A stretch of DNA of 42,869 nucleotides, from positions 1 to 42,869 of the forward strand of contig CAVEOA010000020.1 in assembly GCA_963617205.1 (NCBI GenBank), written 5' to 3'. The position numbers and the translations under genes were made by a program. This document shows, piece by piece, positions 15,260 to 24,297 of the stretch. Origin of the DNA: UBA11524 sp963617205 (lineage in GTDB: Bacteria > Bacillota > Clostridia > Christensenellales > Aristaeellaceae). The number at the start of each line of letters is the position of its first letter. Within the stretch, counting starts at the first letter, position 1. The notes under the pieces were generated by a model. It was not told the origin of the DNA and did no database searches. It was given only the letters and a program-made list of their open reading frames with translations.

Positions 15260-16879
15260 ATGCTGCCAGCCCAAGACACCGCCGCCTACCGGACGCTGCT
15301 CCATGAGCAGGTGGAAAAACGGCGAACCTTTGCCATTATCTCGCACCCGGACGCGGGCAAGACGACGCTGACTGAAAAGCTTCTTCTTTATGGCGGCGCA
15401 ATCCGCTCCGCAGGCAGCGTCAAAGCGCGCAAGAGCGATAAGCACGCCACGTCCGACTGGATGGATATCGAGAAGCAGCGCGGCATTTCCGTTACGTCCT
15501 CCGCCATGCAGTTTGAATTTGACGGCTTCCGCATCAATATCCTGGACACCCCCGGTCACCAGGACTTCTCCGAGGATACGTACCGCGTGCTCGTCGCCGC
15601 AGACGCCGCCGTCATGCTGATTGACGCCGCAAAGGGCGTTGAGGCACAGACCATCAAGCTGTTCAAGGTCTGCCGGATGCGCAACATCCCGATTTTCACC
15701 TTCGTGAACAAGATGGACCGCGCCGCAAAGGATCCGTTTGCCCTGATGGAGGAGCTTGAGCAGGTGCTCGGCATCCGCTCCTGCCCCATTAACTGGCCGA
15801 TTGGCACAGACGGCGATTTTCAGGGCGTTTATCACCGCGACACAAAGATGGTCGAATTGTATACCGGCGGCGACCACGGCAAGACCATGGTGCAGAAGAC
15901 CGATATTGCCGTCGATGACTCTGCGCTGGAGCACGTGCTCGCCAAGCACTACCGCGACCGCCTCGCCGAGGAGATTGACCTGCTCGATGAGGCCGGCGAC
16001 GCCTTTGATCTGGAGAAGGTGCGCCGCGGTGAGCTGACCCCCATGTTCTTCGGCTCGGCAGTGACCAATTTCGGCGTGGAGCCGTTTCTGGAGCGCTTCC
16101 TGCAATATACGCCGCCACCCTTGCCCCGAAAGAGCGATCTGGGCGACATCCAGCCCGAGGAGCCGTATTTCTCCGGCTTCATCTTCAAGATTCAGGCGAA
16201 CATGAACCCTGCGCACCGCGACCGCCTTGCCTTCATGCGCATCGTATCCGGCGCGTTCGAGAAGGGCATGGAGGTCTGGCATTCCGGCACGAACAAGACC
16301 GTCGCGCTCAAGCAGCCGCAGCAGTTCATGGCGGATGAGCGCGAGGCCGTCGAGGAGGCATGGGCAGGCGACATCATCGGCCTGTTCGACCCCGGCATTT
16401 ATCAGCTCGGCGATACGCTCTCCAGCGGTCCGAAGCTGCATTACGAGAACATCCCCGTGTTCGCGCCTGAATTCTTCTCACGCGTGCGTCCGGCGGACTC
16501 CATGAAGCGCAAGCAGTTCCAGAAGGGCATCACCCAGCTGGCGGAGGAGGGCGCGATTCAGACGTTCATCCGAACGGAAACGGGACGCGAGGAATTCATG
16601 GTTGGCGTTGTCGGCGTGCTGCAGTTCGAGGTGCTGGAGCATCGGCTGAAAACCGAATATCAGGTAGAAATCATCATGGAGTCGATGCCGTTCCGGTTTG
16701 TGCGCTGGGTGGTCAATACGCCCAAGCCCATTGACCAGCTCAAGCTGACCTCCACGTCAGGCAGGGCGAAGGACAGCAGGGACAGGGATGTGCTGCTGTT
16801 TGAGAATGAATGGAGCATCCGGCTGGCATGTGAAAACAATGCAGGCTTAGCGCTTGCGGAGACTGCCAACAGGAAATAA
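15260..16879 (+). CDS. prfC: Peptide chain release factor 3
   Basis: A ribosome-dependent GTPase that removes RF1/RF2 after termination. The 539 residues are the usual length. The GTPase domain shows the P-loop SHPDAGKTT (28-36), G3 DTPGHQDF near 95 and G4 NKMD near 149. The sequence SAGSVKARKSDKHATSDWM after the P-loop is diagnostic of RF3 rather than EF-G or TypA. The ATG is 7 nt after AGGAGG. The gene has its own consensus promoter, downstream of a DnaA-box cluster, and is followed by a structured tandem repeat and typA. Confidence 0.97.
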   Translation: MLPAQDTAAYRTLLHEQVEKRRTFAIISHPDAGKTTLTEKLLLYGGAIRSAGSVKARKSDKHATSDWMDIEKQRGISVTSSAMQFEFDGFRINILDTPGHQDFSEDTYRVLVAADAAVMLIDAAKGVEAQTIKLFKVCRMRNIPIFTFVNKMDRAAKDPFALMEELEQVLGIRSCPINWPIGTDGDFQGVYHRDTKMVELYTGGDHGKTMVQKTDIAVDDSALEHVLAKHYRDRLAEEIDLLDEAGDAFDLEKVRRGELTPMFFGSAVTNFGVEPFLERFLQYTPPPLPRKSDLGDIQPEEPYFSGFIFKIQANMNPAHRDRLAFMRIVSGAFEKGMEVWHSGTNKTVALKQPQQFMADEREAVEEAWAGDIIGLFDPGIYQLGDTLSSGPKLHYENIPVFAPEFFSRVRPADSMKRKQFQKGITQLAEEGAIQTFIRTETGREEFMVGVVGVLQFEVLEHRLKTEYQVEIIMESMPFRFVRWVVNTPKPIDQLKLTSTSGRAKDSRDRDVLLFENEWSIRLACENNAGLALAETANRK

Positions 16880-16896
16880 TGTGCCTGCATTCCTTT

Positions 16897-17168
16897 ATTC
16901 AGGCAGAGGATTCGCGTCTGCGGACGCGGCCAAAGGGCTTTCCGGTCGCCCTTTGGAATCCTTCGGGAGCAAATATTTCCTTGCTGGTATTCAGGCAGAG
17001 GATTCGCGTCTGCGGACGCGACCAAAGGGCTTTCCGCTCGCCCTTTGGAATCCTTCGGGGACGCAATGTTTCCCTGCATTCTGATATTCAGGCAGGGGCT
17101 TCGCGTCTGCGGACGCGACCAAAGAGCTTTCCGCTCGCCCTTTGAAATCCTTCGGGAGCAAATATTTT
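16897..17168. repeat. Tandem structured repeat between prfC and typA
   Basis: Three tandem copies of a 92-97 bp unit begin ATTCAGGCAGRGG at about 16897, 16989 and 17086. Each contains CGCGTC-TGCG-GACGCG (16913-16928 in copy 1), then CCAAAGGG-CTTTCCGGTCG-CCCTTTGG (16930-16956), then a CCTTCGGG motif. The 11-nt loop is CTTTCCGCTCG in copies 2 and 3. Copy 3 has one stem mismatch. Short reading frames across it are repeat artefacts. Confidence 0.9.
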
Positions 17169-17272
17169 TCAAACGGAGTTTGGAAAATATTTGCGATTTA
17201 GCATGTGCTGTCAGCCTTCGGTGCATAAACATATTTGCATATAAACACGCGCCGTCAGGCGCAAATGGGAGT

Positions 17273-17321
17273 CCAGAGGGATGAAATCCCTCTGGCGGGG
17301 TTCAGGGGCAGAGCCCCTGAA
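17273..17321. repeat. Two perfect hairpins just before typA
   Basis: CCAGAGGGAT-GAA-ATCCCTCTGG (17273-17295) has a 10-bp stem, and TTCAGGGGC-AGA-GCCCCTGAA (17301-17321) has a 9-bp stem. They end immediately before the typA ribosome binding site. Neither has a T-tract; they may be processing or stability elements or a relic of the repeat family. Confidence 0.8.
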
Positions 17322-17337
17322 GAAGGAGTTGTTAAGA

Positions 17338-19161
17338 ATGATTCGTGAAGATATCCGAAATATTGCCATCATCGCCCACGTTGACCACGGCAAGACGACG
17401 CTGGTCGACCAGATGCTCAAGCAGGGCGGCGTGTACCACGAGAATCAGCAGACGGTTGACCGCGTCATGGACTCGGGCGCCATCGAGCGCGAGCGCGGCA
17501 TCACGATTCTGGCAAAGAACACCGCCGTGCATTACGGCAGCACGAAAATCAACATTGTCGACACCCCCGGTCACGCGGACTTCGGCGGCGAGGTCGAGCG
17601 CGTGCTGAAGATGGTTGACGGCGTGCTGCTGCTGGTGGACAGCTTCGAGGGACCGATGCCGCAGACGCGCTTCGTGCTGAAGAAGGCGCTGGATCTCAAG
17701 CTGAAGGTGCTGATTGTCATCAATAAGATCGACCGCCCTGACGCACGCTGCGAGGAGGTTGTCGGCGAAATCCTCGATCTGCTGATTGACCTCGACGCCG
17801 ATGAAAGCACCATCGAAAACCCGATTCTGTATGTCTCCGCACGAAAGGGCACCGCGACGCTCAGCCTCGACGAGCCCGGCACGGATCTGCGCCCGCTGTT
17901 CGACGCCATCCTCAAGTACATCCCCGCGCCCGAGGGCGATCCGGAGGGTCCCGCGCAGGTGCTCATTTCCACCATCGATTACTCCGAGTATGTCGGCCGC
18001 ATCGGCGTTGGCCGCATCACGCGCGGCGTGTTCAAGGCCGGCATGAACGTCGTCCATACGAATGTGCAGACCGGCGTGACCAGCCAGCCGTGGCGCCTCG
18101 GCAACCTGTACCAGTATGACGGTCTGAAGCGCATCGACGCCGAAGAAGTCAGCATGGGCGATATCGTCGCCCTGTCCGGCGCGGCGGATCTGTCCATCGG
18201 CGACACGGTCTGCTCGCCCGATTGCATCGAGGGTCTGCCGTTCGTCAAAATCAGCGAGCCGACCGTCACCATGACGTTCCAGGTCAACGACTCCCCGTTC
18301 GCCGGACGTGAAGGCACATACGTCACGAGCCGTCACCTGCGTGCGCGCCTGATGCGTGAGCTGCAGACCGACGTTTCCCTGCGCGTCAACGACACCGACA
18401 CCACCGACGCCTTCGAGGTGTGCGGACGCGGCGAGCTGCACCTGTCCATCCTGATTGAAAACATGCGCCGTCAGGGCTATGAGTTCGCCGTTTCCAAGCC
18501 CCGCGTCATTTACCGCGAAATTGACGGCGTGAAGTGCGAGCCGATTGAGCGCCTCGTCGTCGACACGCCGCAGGCCACCGCCGGCGCTGTCATCGAGAAG
18601 ATCGGTCGCCGCCGCGGTACGCTTGAGCACATGTCCGGGCTTGACCGCGTCCGCCTCGAATTTCTCGTTCCTTCACGCGGTCTGTTCGGCTACCGCAGCG
18701 AGTTCATGACCGACACGCGCGGCGAGGGCATCATGTCCGCCGTATTTGAGCGCTACGAGCCCGTTAAGGGCGACATTCCGCACCGCAATGTCGGCGCGCT
18801 GGTTGCCCATGAAAGCGGCGTATCGACCTCCTACGGTCTTTTCTACGCGCAGGAGCGCGGCACGCTGTTCATCGGCGCGCAGGAGAACGTCTACGAGGGC
18901 ATGATTGTCGGTCAGAATTCCCGTCCGGATGATCTGGTCGTCAACGTCTGCAAGCAGAAGCATGTCACCAACATGCGCAATGCCTCCGCCTCCGAGGACG
19001 CGATGCGCCTGATTTCCGTCCATCCGATGACGCTGGAGGAGTGCCTGGAGTTCATCGATGATGATGAGCTGCTGGAGATCACCCCGAAGACCCTGCGCAT
19101 GCGCAAGAAGATTCTCAACGCCGGCGACCGTGCACGCCAGTGGCGCTACAAGCAATCATAA
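17338..19161 (+). CDS. typA: Translational GTPase TypA/BipA
   Basis: A ribosome-binding GTPase of the EF-G superfamily needed for ribosome assembly and stress adaptation. From ATG 17338 the product is 607 residues, the usual length. The P-loop AHVDHGKTT is at 13-21, G3 DTPGHADF near 75 and G4 NKID near 129. The C-terminal domain has the TypA-specific GLFGYRSEFMTDTRGEG. The ATG follows AAGGAG by 9 nt; an upstream in-frame ATG at 17281 lies inside a hairpin and is rejected. A double-hairpin terminator follows. Confidence 0.96.
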   Translation: MIREDIRNIAIIAHVDHGKTTLVDQMLKQGGVYHENQQTVDRVMDSGAIERERGITILAKNTAVHYGSTKINIVDTPGHADFGGEVERVLKMVDGVLLLVDSFEGPMPQTRFVLKKALDLKLKVLIVINKIDRPDARCEEVVGEILDLLIDLDADESTIENPILYVSARKGTATLSLDEPGTDLRPLFDAILKYIPAPEGDPEGPAQVLISTIDYSEYVGRIGVGRITRGVFKAGMNVVHTNVQTGVTSQPWRLGNLYQYDGLKRIDAEEVSMGDIVALSGAADLSIGDTVCSPDCIEGLPFVKISEPTVTMTFQVNDSPFAGREGTYVTSRHLRARLMRELQTDVSLRVNDTDTTDAFEVCGRGELHLSILIENMRRQGYEFAVSKPRVIYREIDGVKCEPIERLVVDTPQATAGAVIEKIGRRRGTLEHMSGLDRVRLEFLVPSRGLFGYRSEFMTDTRGEGIMSAVFERYEPVKGDIPHRNVGALVAHESGVSTSYGLFYAQERGTLFIGAQENVYEGMIVGQNSRPDDLVVNVCKQKHVTNMRNASASEDAMRLISVHPMTLEECLEFIDDDELLEITPKTLRMRKKILNAGDRARQWRYKQS

Positions 19162-19166
19162 TTTTT

Positions 19167-19216
19167 CTCCCGAGGGCAGCCTTGCCTTCGGGAGTTTCTG
19201 ACTTCGTCAGTTTTTT
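19167..19216 (+). terminator. Terminator of typA
   Basis: CTCCCGA (19167-19173) pairs with TCGGGAG (19188-19194). A second hairpin, CTGAC-TTC-GTCAG (19198-19210), is followed by TTTTTT. Confidence 0.85.
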
Positions 19217-19267
19217 CTCGTCTGCTTTTCCGTTTTGAGCGCACCATCGCGCATACAACAATTATTC

Positions 19268-19310
19268 TTGATTTTTTTCTCTTCTCATGATAAAATAGAA
19301 CAAATCTATT
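19268..19310 (+). promoter_or_regulatory. Promoter and dyad operator of the DtxR-type gene
   Basis: TTGATT (19268-19273) and TAAAAT (19291-19296) are separated by 17 nt. The dyad AATAGA-ACAAA-TCTATT (19294-19310) overlaps the -10 and the expected start of transcription. It is a plausible autoregulatory site for the repressor encoded just downstream. Confidence 0.7.
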
Positions 19311-19352
19311 GAATGATTCGCTTTATTTTATTGCGAAAGGAGCTGACCCCCG

Positions 19353-19727
19353 ATGAACATTCATGAATCCGCCGAGGATTATCTGGAAGCAATCCTCCGC
19401 TTGAAGGAATCCAAGGGCTATGCCCGTTCTGTGGATATTTCGCTGCTGCTGGGCGTGACGAAGCCTTCTGTGAGCGTGGCGATGAAGCGACTGCGCGAAA
19501 ACGGCTATTTGACCATGGATGAGGATAACCTGATTACACTGACGCCTGCCGGCATGGAAATTGCCAAGGGCATCTACGACCGCCACAAGACGCTTTCGAG
19601 CTTTCTGGAGAGTCTCGGCGTGGATGAGGAGGTTGCCCGCGAGGACGCCTGCAAGATTGAGCACGACATCTCCGAGGAATCCTTCCAGGCCATTCGCCGC
19701 CTGATGGCAGAGCGCGATGCACAATGA
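19353..19727 (+). CDS. DtxR/MntR family metal-dependent repressor
   Basis: A 124-residue winged-helix repressor that binds DNA when loaded with Fe(II) or Mn(II). Residues 1-70 form the DNA-binding domain (VTKPSVSVAMKRLRENGYL) and the rest the dimerisation helices; there is no SH3-like third domain. By alignment in memory with MntR and DtxR, ligand positions are D9, E12, H78, C100, E103 and H104. D9 is as in manganese-type MntR, while C100 is as in iron-type DtxR, so the metal is uncertain. The ATG lies 11 nt after AAAGGAG. No metal transporter gene is in the window. Confidence 0.92.
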   Translation: MNIHESAEDYLEAILRLKESKGYARSVDISLLLGVTKPSVSVAMKRLRENGYLTMDEDNLITLTPAGMEIAKGIYDRHKTLSSFLESLGVDEEVAREDACKIEHDISEESFQAIRRLMAERDAQ

Positions 19728-19732
19728 AAAAC

Positions 19733-19775
19733 ACACCCCTCAAAGCGCCGGAAAAGCGCCTTGAGGGGTGTTCCT
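19733..19775. terminator. Bidirectional terminator between convergent genes
   Basis: A long stem, ACACCCCTCAAAGCGC (19733-19748) pairing with GCGCCTTGAGGGGTGT (19756-19771) with one mismatch, is followed by TTCCTTT. It separates the DtxR-type gene from the convergent secreted-protein gene. Confidence 0.85.
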
Positions 19776-21194
19776 TTATCCTTTTGTCATTTCATCCGTG
19801 CCGGTCGGCGGCTCCGCAGGGATGTAACCGCAGCCGCCTTCGCTGTTGTAGAAGTTCATGCTTGTTTTGCCATCGGTTGTGTCCAGCGAAATGCCGAAGC
19901 GCGAATAGGTGCCGTCGCTGTACGCCAGCACGATGGTGGCTGTGGCGCCGCTCCAGTACAGACCGCTGTCCGCATCGTTGCGCACGATGGACCATCTGCC
20001 GAGAAACGCCGGCAGGCTTTCCGCATCGTTCGCGCCGCTGAATGTCCCGTCGGCGGACAGCGTCAGGTACATGCTGCAAATTTCACTGCCGCCTTCCATG
20101 AACCAGCTGCCGACATACGGCGTTTCATCCATCAGCACGTCATCAATCACAACGTCCCGCGCAGGAACAAAGCCGCCGATGCGCTGCCCGTTCACCGTGC
20201 CTTCTGCATACACGTAGTAAACATTGCTGTTCAGCCGGGTGACGGCAGTCAGATGCGTGCCGGAAGGAATCGACGCCTGCGCGTACTGTCCGACATTCGG
20301 GTCGTCCGTCAGGAAGGTATCATAAACCGTGACAATCGGCACCTTCACCATTTCGCCTGCATACGAATTGCCCTTGCTGCCGTCGTGAATCCACCCGATG
20401 CGGCTCGTGCGCAGTTTGACGCTGTACTCGATCATCGCCCAGCCGTCCTTCGACGCATAGTACCGGTAGCCGCTGTTCAGGTCAACCGCCGCCTTGCCCT
20501 TTGATGCGCGGTAGGCGCTTTCATTCGGTGCGGAATAGACCGCCATCGTGCCGCCGTTGCCCTTGCCTGCGGGAATTTCCAGCGCTGTCAGGTTCGCCAG
20601 ATACTGCATTCCGGCAACGAGATCGTTCATCCGGCGAACATCCTCAGGACCCCGGTGCGGCATCTGGCTGATGTTGAACGTATCGAGCGTAATAACGGTG
20701 CTCCAGCTCGCCGTTGTGCCGTTAAGCGTCACGTCATAGCCGCAATTCGTCTGAATCAGGCGGACGTCGCCCATTTCGGCATACACGAGCGTATAGACGT
20801 CCTTGCCCTTGTTGACTGACAGCTTAAACCGGTACAGCTCCTTCCGCTTCTTGTAGCGCAGCTCAAAGCCGTCCGCCGTGCGGGTGATTTTCGGCGCTTC
20901 ATCCTTTTTCTCCGGCTGATAAACGGCAATCGTGGACACCGTCGATGCAGTCCATTTGCCGTTCGTCTTTTTCGCGACAAACAGCTGATTATGATAGCGG
21001 CTATGCATCACAAAGTGCGCTGTGGTCTGCTTGCTGCTGTAATCATCCGCGATATTCGTGTAGTTATTGTAATTTGAATTTCTGCTGACGATGTCCGACA
21101 GACCGCCAGGCAGATTCCAGCCATTTGCAGAAGCGGCAGTTATTGTCAGGAGGATGATCATCACGCCCAGAAGCAGCGAAAACAGCTTTTTCAT
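19776..21194 (-). CDS. Secreted protein with SH3-like and lipocalin-like domains
   Basis: A 472-residue exported protein of unrecognised family. The signal peptide MKKLFSLLLGVMIILLTIT has a likely cleavage at ASA-N. A mid-region segment (about 285-350; KVPIVTVYDTFLTDDPNVG and FVPARDVVID) looks like a bacterial SH3 domain, which often binds cell wall. The last ~110 residues (YVGSWFMEGG, LTLSADGTFSG, GRWSIVRND) look like a small beta-barrel similar to the C-terminus of the 944-residue protein. The start is chosen at ATG 21194, where the signal peptide begins; upstream in-frame residues are basic and unlikely to be translated. Confidence 0.82.
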   Translation of the reverse strand: MKKLFSLLLGVMIILLTITAASANGWNLPGGLSDIVSRNSNYNNYTNIADDYSSKQTTAHFVMHSRYHNQLFVAKKTNGKWTASTVSTIAVYQPEKKDEAPKITRTADGFELRYKKRKELYRFKLSVNKGKDVYTLVYAEMGDVRLIQTNCGYDVTLNGTTASWSTVITLDTFNISQMPHRGPEDVRRMNDLVAGMQYLANLTALEIPAGKGNGGTMAVYSAPNESAYRASKGKAAVDLNSGYRYYASKDGWAMIEYSVKLRTSRIGWIHDGSKGNSYAGEMVKVPIVTVYDTFLTDDPNVGQYAQASIPSGTHLTAVTRLNSNVYYVYAEGTVNGQRIGGFVPARDVVIDDVLMDETPYVGSWFMEGGSEICSMYLTLSADGTFSGANDAESLPAFLGRWSIVRNDADSGLYWSGATATIVLAYSDGTYSRFGISLDTTDGKTSMNFYNSEGGCGYIPAEPPTGTDEMTKG

Positions 21195-21303
21195 TCCTAA
21201 TTTTCCTCGCTTTCGGTACTTCACCAAACCCACGGTGCCTGTAGGAAAGTGACCTTTCGCTTATACAACGAGGATAAAAGCCGTTTCCATCCCGAAATTT
21301 CAA

Positions 21304-21696
21304 TTATCCTTCATGCGCCTTCCCGCAGCACTGCGCAGCGACGGCGCCCAGCACCAGCAGCGGTCCGGCGACCCAGTACCACTGCGCGAGATAGCTTGTC
21401 GTTCCGTAGATTTCGAGCGCCCCCTGAAACAGGCACCCGACTGTCAGCGTCGCGATGCTCCAATGCAGCAGGCGAACGCACCATGCGGATAATTGCTTTT
21501 TCGCATGCAGTGCGCGCACGGCAAACGGCAATGCGCCCATCAGCAGCGGAAACGCAAAGGCGTATATCATCATCAGCGAATAGACCCCGTGGCTGAACAG
21601 CTCATACGCAAAGCCTGCCAGCGCAACGCCTGCGGCGGCAATCAGGTCCCCCAGCGCGATGCGCGCATCTGTGCGGTTAATAGCCAATGTAGACAA
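21304..21696 (-). CDS. Small four-span membrane protein
   Basis: A 130-residue hydrophobic protein with four likely membrane segments (about 14-34, 37-63, 75-95 and 103-124). It starts at TTG 21696, 20 nt before the end of the preceding NAGPA-type gene, so the two overlap and are probably translationally coupled. A GAGGAG lies 11 nt upstream of the TTG. I recognise no family motif. Its coupling suggests that it works with the extracytoplasmic hydrolase. Confidence 0.72.
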   Translation of the reverse strand: MSTLAINRTDARIALGDLIAAAGVALAGFAYELFSHGVYSLMMIYAFAFPLLMGALPFAVRALHAKKQLSAWCVRLLHWSIATLTVGCLFQGALEIYGTTSYLAQWYWVAGPLLVLGAVAAQCCGKAHEG

Positions 21697-22690
21697 TGTC
21701 GCTCACGCTCCTCTCCTGAATCGATCGTCCGTTTGTCGTCGGCTGATTGACGATACGTCCCTGAAACACCATGGTGGACGAGCCGCCGCCATCGAGGTTG
21801 TAGGCAACCTTTGCGCCGAGCGACTGCATGACCTCCGCCAGCTCCTGCAGGGACAGCCCTTCGCTCTGCGAGGTGCGCCCATCCGCAACGACAAACAGAT
21901 AATGACCCGCGTCAATTTCGCCTATGGCGGTGCGCGGATTCGACTGCATGGAGCAGCTGACTTCATCTCTCGCGCTGACGGTCACCTCGCCGTCTTCCAC
22001 CAGCGCAGGACCGAACGTCAGTACCTGCCATGCGTTTGCGGATTGCAGCGTCTCCGCGCTCGTGCTGCTCTCGTTGACGATGGAGAAATGACCATCCATG
22101 CCGATGACAAGCGCATCCGTGTTTCGCTTGGCGGATGAGCGGTACAGCACGCCGTTGCGCAGCACATAGCCGCTTTCCTGCGCGCCGTAGTAGTCGCCGT
22201 TAATGGCGAGAATCGCGCCGACGGTGCTCGCCTGACTGGATGTCGTTTCCGTCAGGTTGCGGGCGTACGTGCTGCCGGCAAACGCCGTCTTGAGCAGGGA
22301 AATGTCCGCAATCTGCACATCCGCGACATAGACGGTTGTATCGTTGACGCGCATTTCCGTGATGGTGACGTCAATGCTGCCGTCATGGTACTCCGTGTCG
22401 GTGGAGATGACGGTGCTGTCCGCCGTTGCGGTCGTATCCGCCGTTGCGATCGCATCCGCCGTTGCGGTGACCTCCTCCGCATCCGACACGGCTTCTCCTT
22501 CCGCAATCAGGTAAGTCACAGGCACGGCGGTTGATTCCTGCGCGGTCTGCGTGACAGACACTGCCGTCGATGCGGTCTGGACAGAATCGGGCGTCAGGAC
22601 GCGGACAATCACGAACGTATCCAAAGCCGCCCACAGCGTATATGCAAACAGGACAATCCCGAATAAAATGCTGGGAATCTTCTTTTTCAA
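21677..22690 (-). CDS. Phosphodiester glycosidase (NAGPA) domain protein
   Basis: A 337-residue membrane-anchored extracytoplasmic protein. A single hydrophobic segment (about 6-28) is followed by a Thr/Ala/Ser-rich linker with ATAD repeats (about residues 75-95). A NAGPA domain follows, recognised by AINGDYYG, SNPRTAIGEI and the ending YNLDGGGSSTM. Such domains cleave phosphodiester-linked sugars and are common in Bacillota surface-polysaccharide loci. The TTG start lies 9 nt after AAAGGAG. It overlaps the small membrane-protein gene downstream. The substrate is not known. Confidence 0.9.
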   Translation of the reverse strand: MKKKIPSILFGIVLFAYTLWAALDTFVIVRVLTPDSVQTASTAVSVTQTAQESTAVPVTYLIAEGEAVSDAEEVTATADAIATADTTATADSTVISTDTEYHDGSIDVTITEMRVNDTTVYVADVQIADISLLKTAFAGSTYARNLTETTSSQASTVGAILAINGDYYGAQESGYVLRNGVLYRSSAKRNTDALVIGMDGHFSIVNESSTSAETLQSANAWQVLTFGPALVEDGEVTVSARDEVSCSMQSNPRTAIGEIDAGHYLFVVADGRTSQSEGLSLQELAEVMQSLGAKVAYNLDGGGSSTMVFQGRIVNQPTTNGRSIQERSVSDIVYIGY

Positions 22691-22785
22691 TAGGCTCAGC
22701 TCCTTTCATCACCTACCATAACAGACTTTCCTGAATTGCACCTGAAGGAATTGTGAAGGTTTTCGTAAAGGATTGTAAACAAAAA

Positions 22786-22824
22786 AGCAGTCTCCTCCGG
22801 CCTGCGCGGTCAGAGAAGACTGCT
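22786..22824 (-). terminator. Terminator of the PrsA-like gene
   Basis: On the minus strand, AGCAGTCT (22817-22824) pairs with AGACTGCT (22786-22793), followed by TTTTTG. It lies 10 nt past the stop codon. Confidence 0.82.
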
Positions 22825-22833
22825 TCCTGTTTT

Positions 22834-24213
22834 TTACTCCTCGGTGGACGTGGCGTCTTCCGCGTTGTCAACAGTGACGGGCATGATGTCAAGGCCGGCG
22901 TCAGTGTAGACGATGTCAGACTCATCCTCCCACTGCTGGACAACCTCGGTGATGTGCTCGTTCTGCTTGGTGGTGAGCAGGTCAGCGCGGATGGTATCCA
23001 TGATGTCGGTCGTCAGCTCGACAGCGCCGGACGGCACGTCGCGGACATACTTGAGGATATGCACGCCATAGTCGCTGACAATCGGAGCGCTGATGTCGCC
23101 GACGTTCTCCATCGTGAAGGCGCCCTCGGTGAAGGCGGTGACATAGGTCGTAGAATCCATGTGGACGGGGTAGCCTTCCGCACGGGTGGTTTCGTCATTC
23201 ATGCCGGAATCCTGACCGTATTCAACAATCAGATCCTCGAAGGATTCGCCGTTTTTGAGCTTCTCGTTGATTTCGTCAATGGTCGGCTGGACAGAGTCGA
23301 TAATCGCCTGCTTGGCTGCCTCAACCTGCTCGTAGGTCACCAGCTCATCGGTCACCTCTTCGCCGTCCTCGATCTGATTCTGCTGCTCCTCATAGGTCGC
23401 CAGCAGATTCGTGTAGGTTTCCAGCAGCGTGTCATCAACGGACAGCAGGATGTGGCTGATGCCGCGGTATCCGCTGGGCTGATAGTACAGGGGCGTAACA
23501 TAGTCGGTGTAGCCGTATGCCGCATAGAGGGTATTCATGTACTGGGTGTTCTCGTAATCGGAAATGTTGCCCTCATAGGTTTCCTTGTCGGCGGCAACCA
23601 GCGTGTTGAACTCCGCTTCGACTTCCTCATCCGTCACGGTGATTTCCTGCACGAGATACTGCATCACCTTGCTGTAGCGGGCGCTCTCGATGCATTCGTC
23701 GTAGTAGCTTTCCTCGGTGTAGCCTTCCGCCTCGAGCATGGACAGCACCTCAACAAGCGCCTCAGCGCGCTCTTCCTCGGTGGATTCGTCCGTGATGCCC
23801 ATGTATTCCAGACCGCTGTTAAGGACGCTCTCCCAGGTGGTCTGTGCGGTCTCCAGCGTCGAGGCGCGCTCCTCCTCGGTCAGGTCGAGGTTCAGCTCGG
23901 TGGCCTTCTGGTTAATCAGCTCATACTCAATCGCGATGGACAGCGCCTGCTGACGCAGATATGCAAGCAGGCTCTCGTCGGTCGTGTCATAGTAGCTGCT
24001 GTAATAGGTGACCATGGAATTATAATAGGTGTTGAAGCGCTCGCGGGTGATGTCCGCGCCGTTGACGGTCGCAAGCACCTCATTGGGGTCTTCCGCCGTC
24101 TCCGTGGTTTCGGTCGCGACATCAGCCGCATCGCCTTCCGCCAGCGTGAACGCCGGAACGGCCAGCAGCGCCGCCATCAGCAGCAGCGCCAGAAAACGTT
24201 TCATCGAGGTCAT
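22834..24213 (-). CDS. PrsA/SurA-type peptidyl-prolyl isomerase, exported
   Basis: A 459-residue exported foldase-like protein. The signal peptide MKRFLALLLMAALLAVPAFTLA is followed by an acidic Thr-rich linker. A SurA-N-type helical region covers about 45-230. A parvulin (PpiC) domain covers about 250-410, with GISHILL at its start and GYPVHMDSTTYVTAFTEGAF and DYGVHILKY in its second half. A long helical insertion (about 265-320) splits the parvulin core. Unlike B. subtilis PrsA there is no lipobox cysteine. The ATG 24213 is preceded by AAAGGA. It has its own promoter and terminator. Confidence 0.9.
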   Translation of the reverse strand: MTSMKRFLALLLMAALLAVPAFTLAEGDAADVATETTETAEDPNEVLATVNGADITRERFNTYYNSMVTYYSSYYDTTDESLLAYLRQQALSIAIEYELINQKATELNLDLTEEERASTLETAQTTWESVLNSGLEYMGITDESTEEERAEALVEVLSMLEAEGYTEESYYDECIESARYSKVMQYLVQEITVTDEEVEAEFNTLVAADKETYEGNISDYENTQYMNTLYAAYGYTDYVTPLYYQPSGYRGISHILLSVDDTLLETYTNLLATYEEQQNQIEDGEEVTDELVTYEQVEAAKQAIIDSVQPTIDEINEKLKNGESFEDLIVEYGQDSGMNDETTRAEGYPVHMDSTTYVTAFTEGAFTMENVGDISAPIVSDYGVHILKYVRDVPSGAVELTTDIMDTIRADLLTTKQNEHITEVVQQWEDESDIVYTDAGLDIMPVTVDNAEDATSTEE

Positions 24214-24268
24214 GGTGTTTCTTTCCTTTCTCAGCCGGTGTCCCTGCACAGGCTCTCAATCGGTTTCT

Positions 24269-24297
24269 ATTATGACACGTTTTGATTTTTTGCGCAA
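24269..24297 (-). promoter_or_regulatory. Promoter of the PrsA-like gene
   Basis: On the minus strand, TTGCGC (24292-24297) and CATAAT (24269-24274) are separated by 17 nt. Confidence 0.72.

Noticed and set aside
16897..17168. CRISPR array
   Set aside because: Units are 92-97 bp, similar along their whole length, with no short repeat alternating with unique spacers and no cas genes.
16854..17284. Several 76-92 codon frames between prfC and typA
   Set aside because: They translate the tandem repeat units and lack ribosome binding sites.
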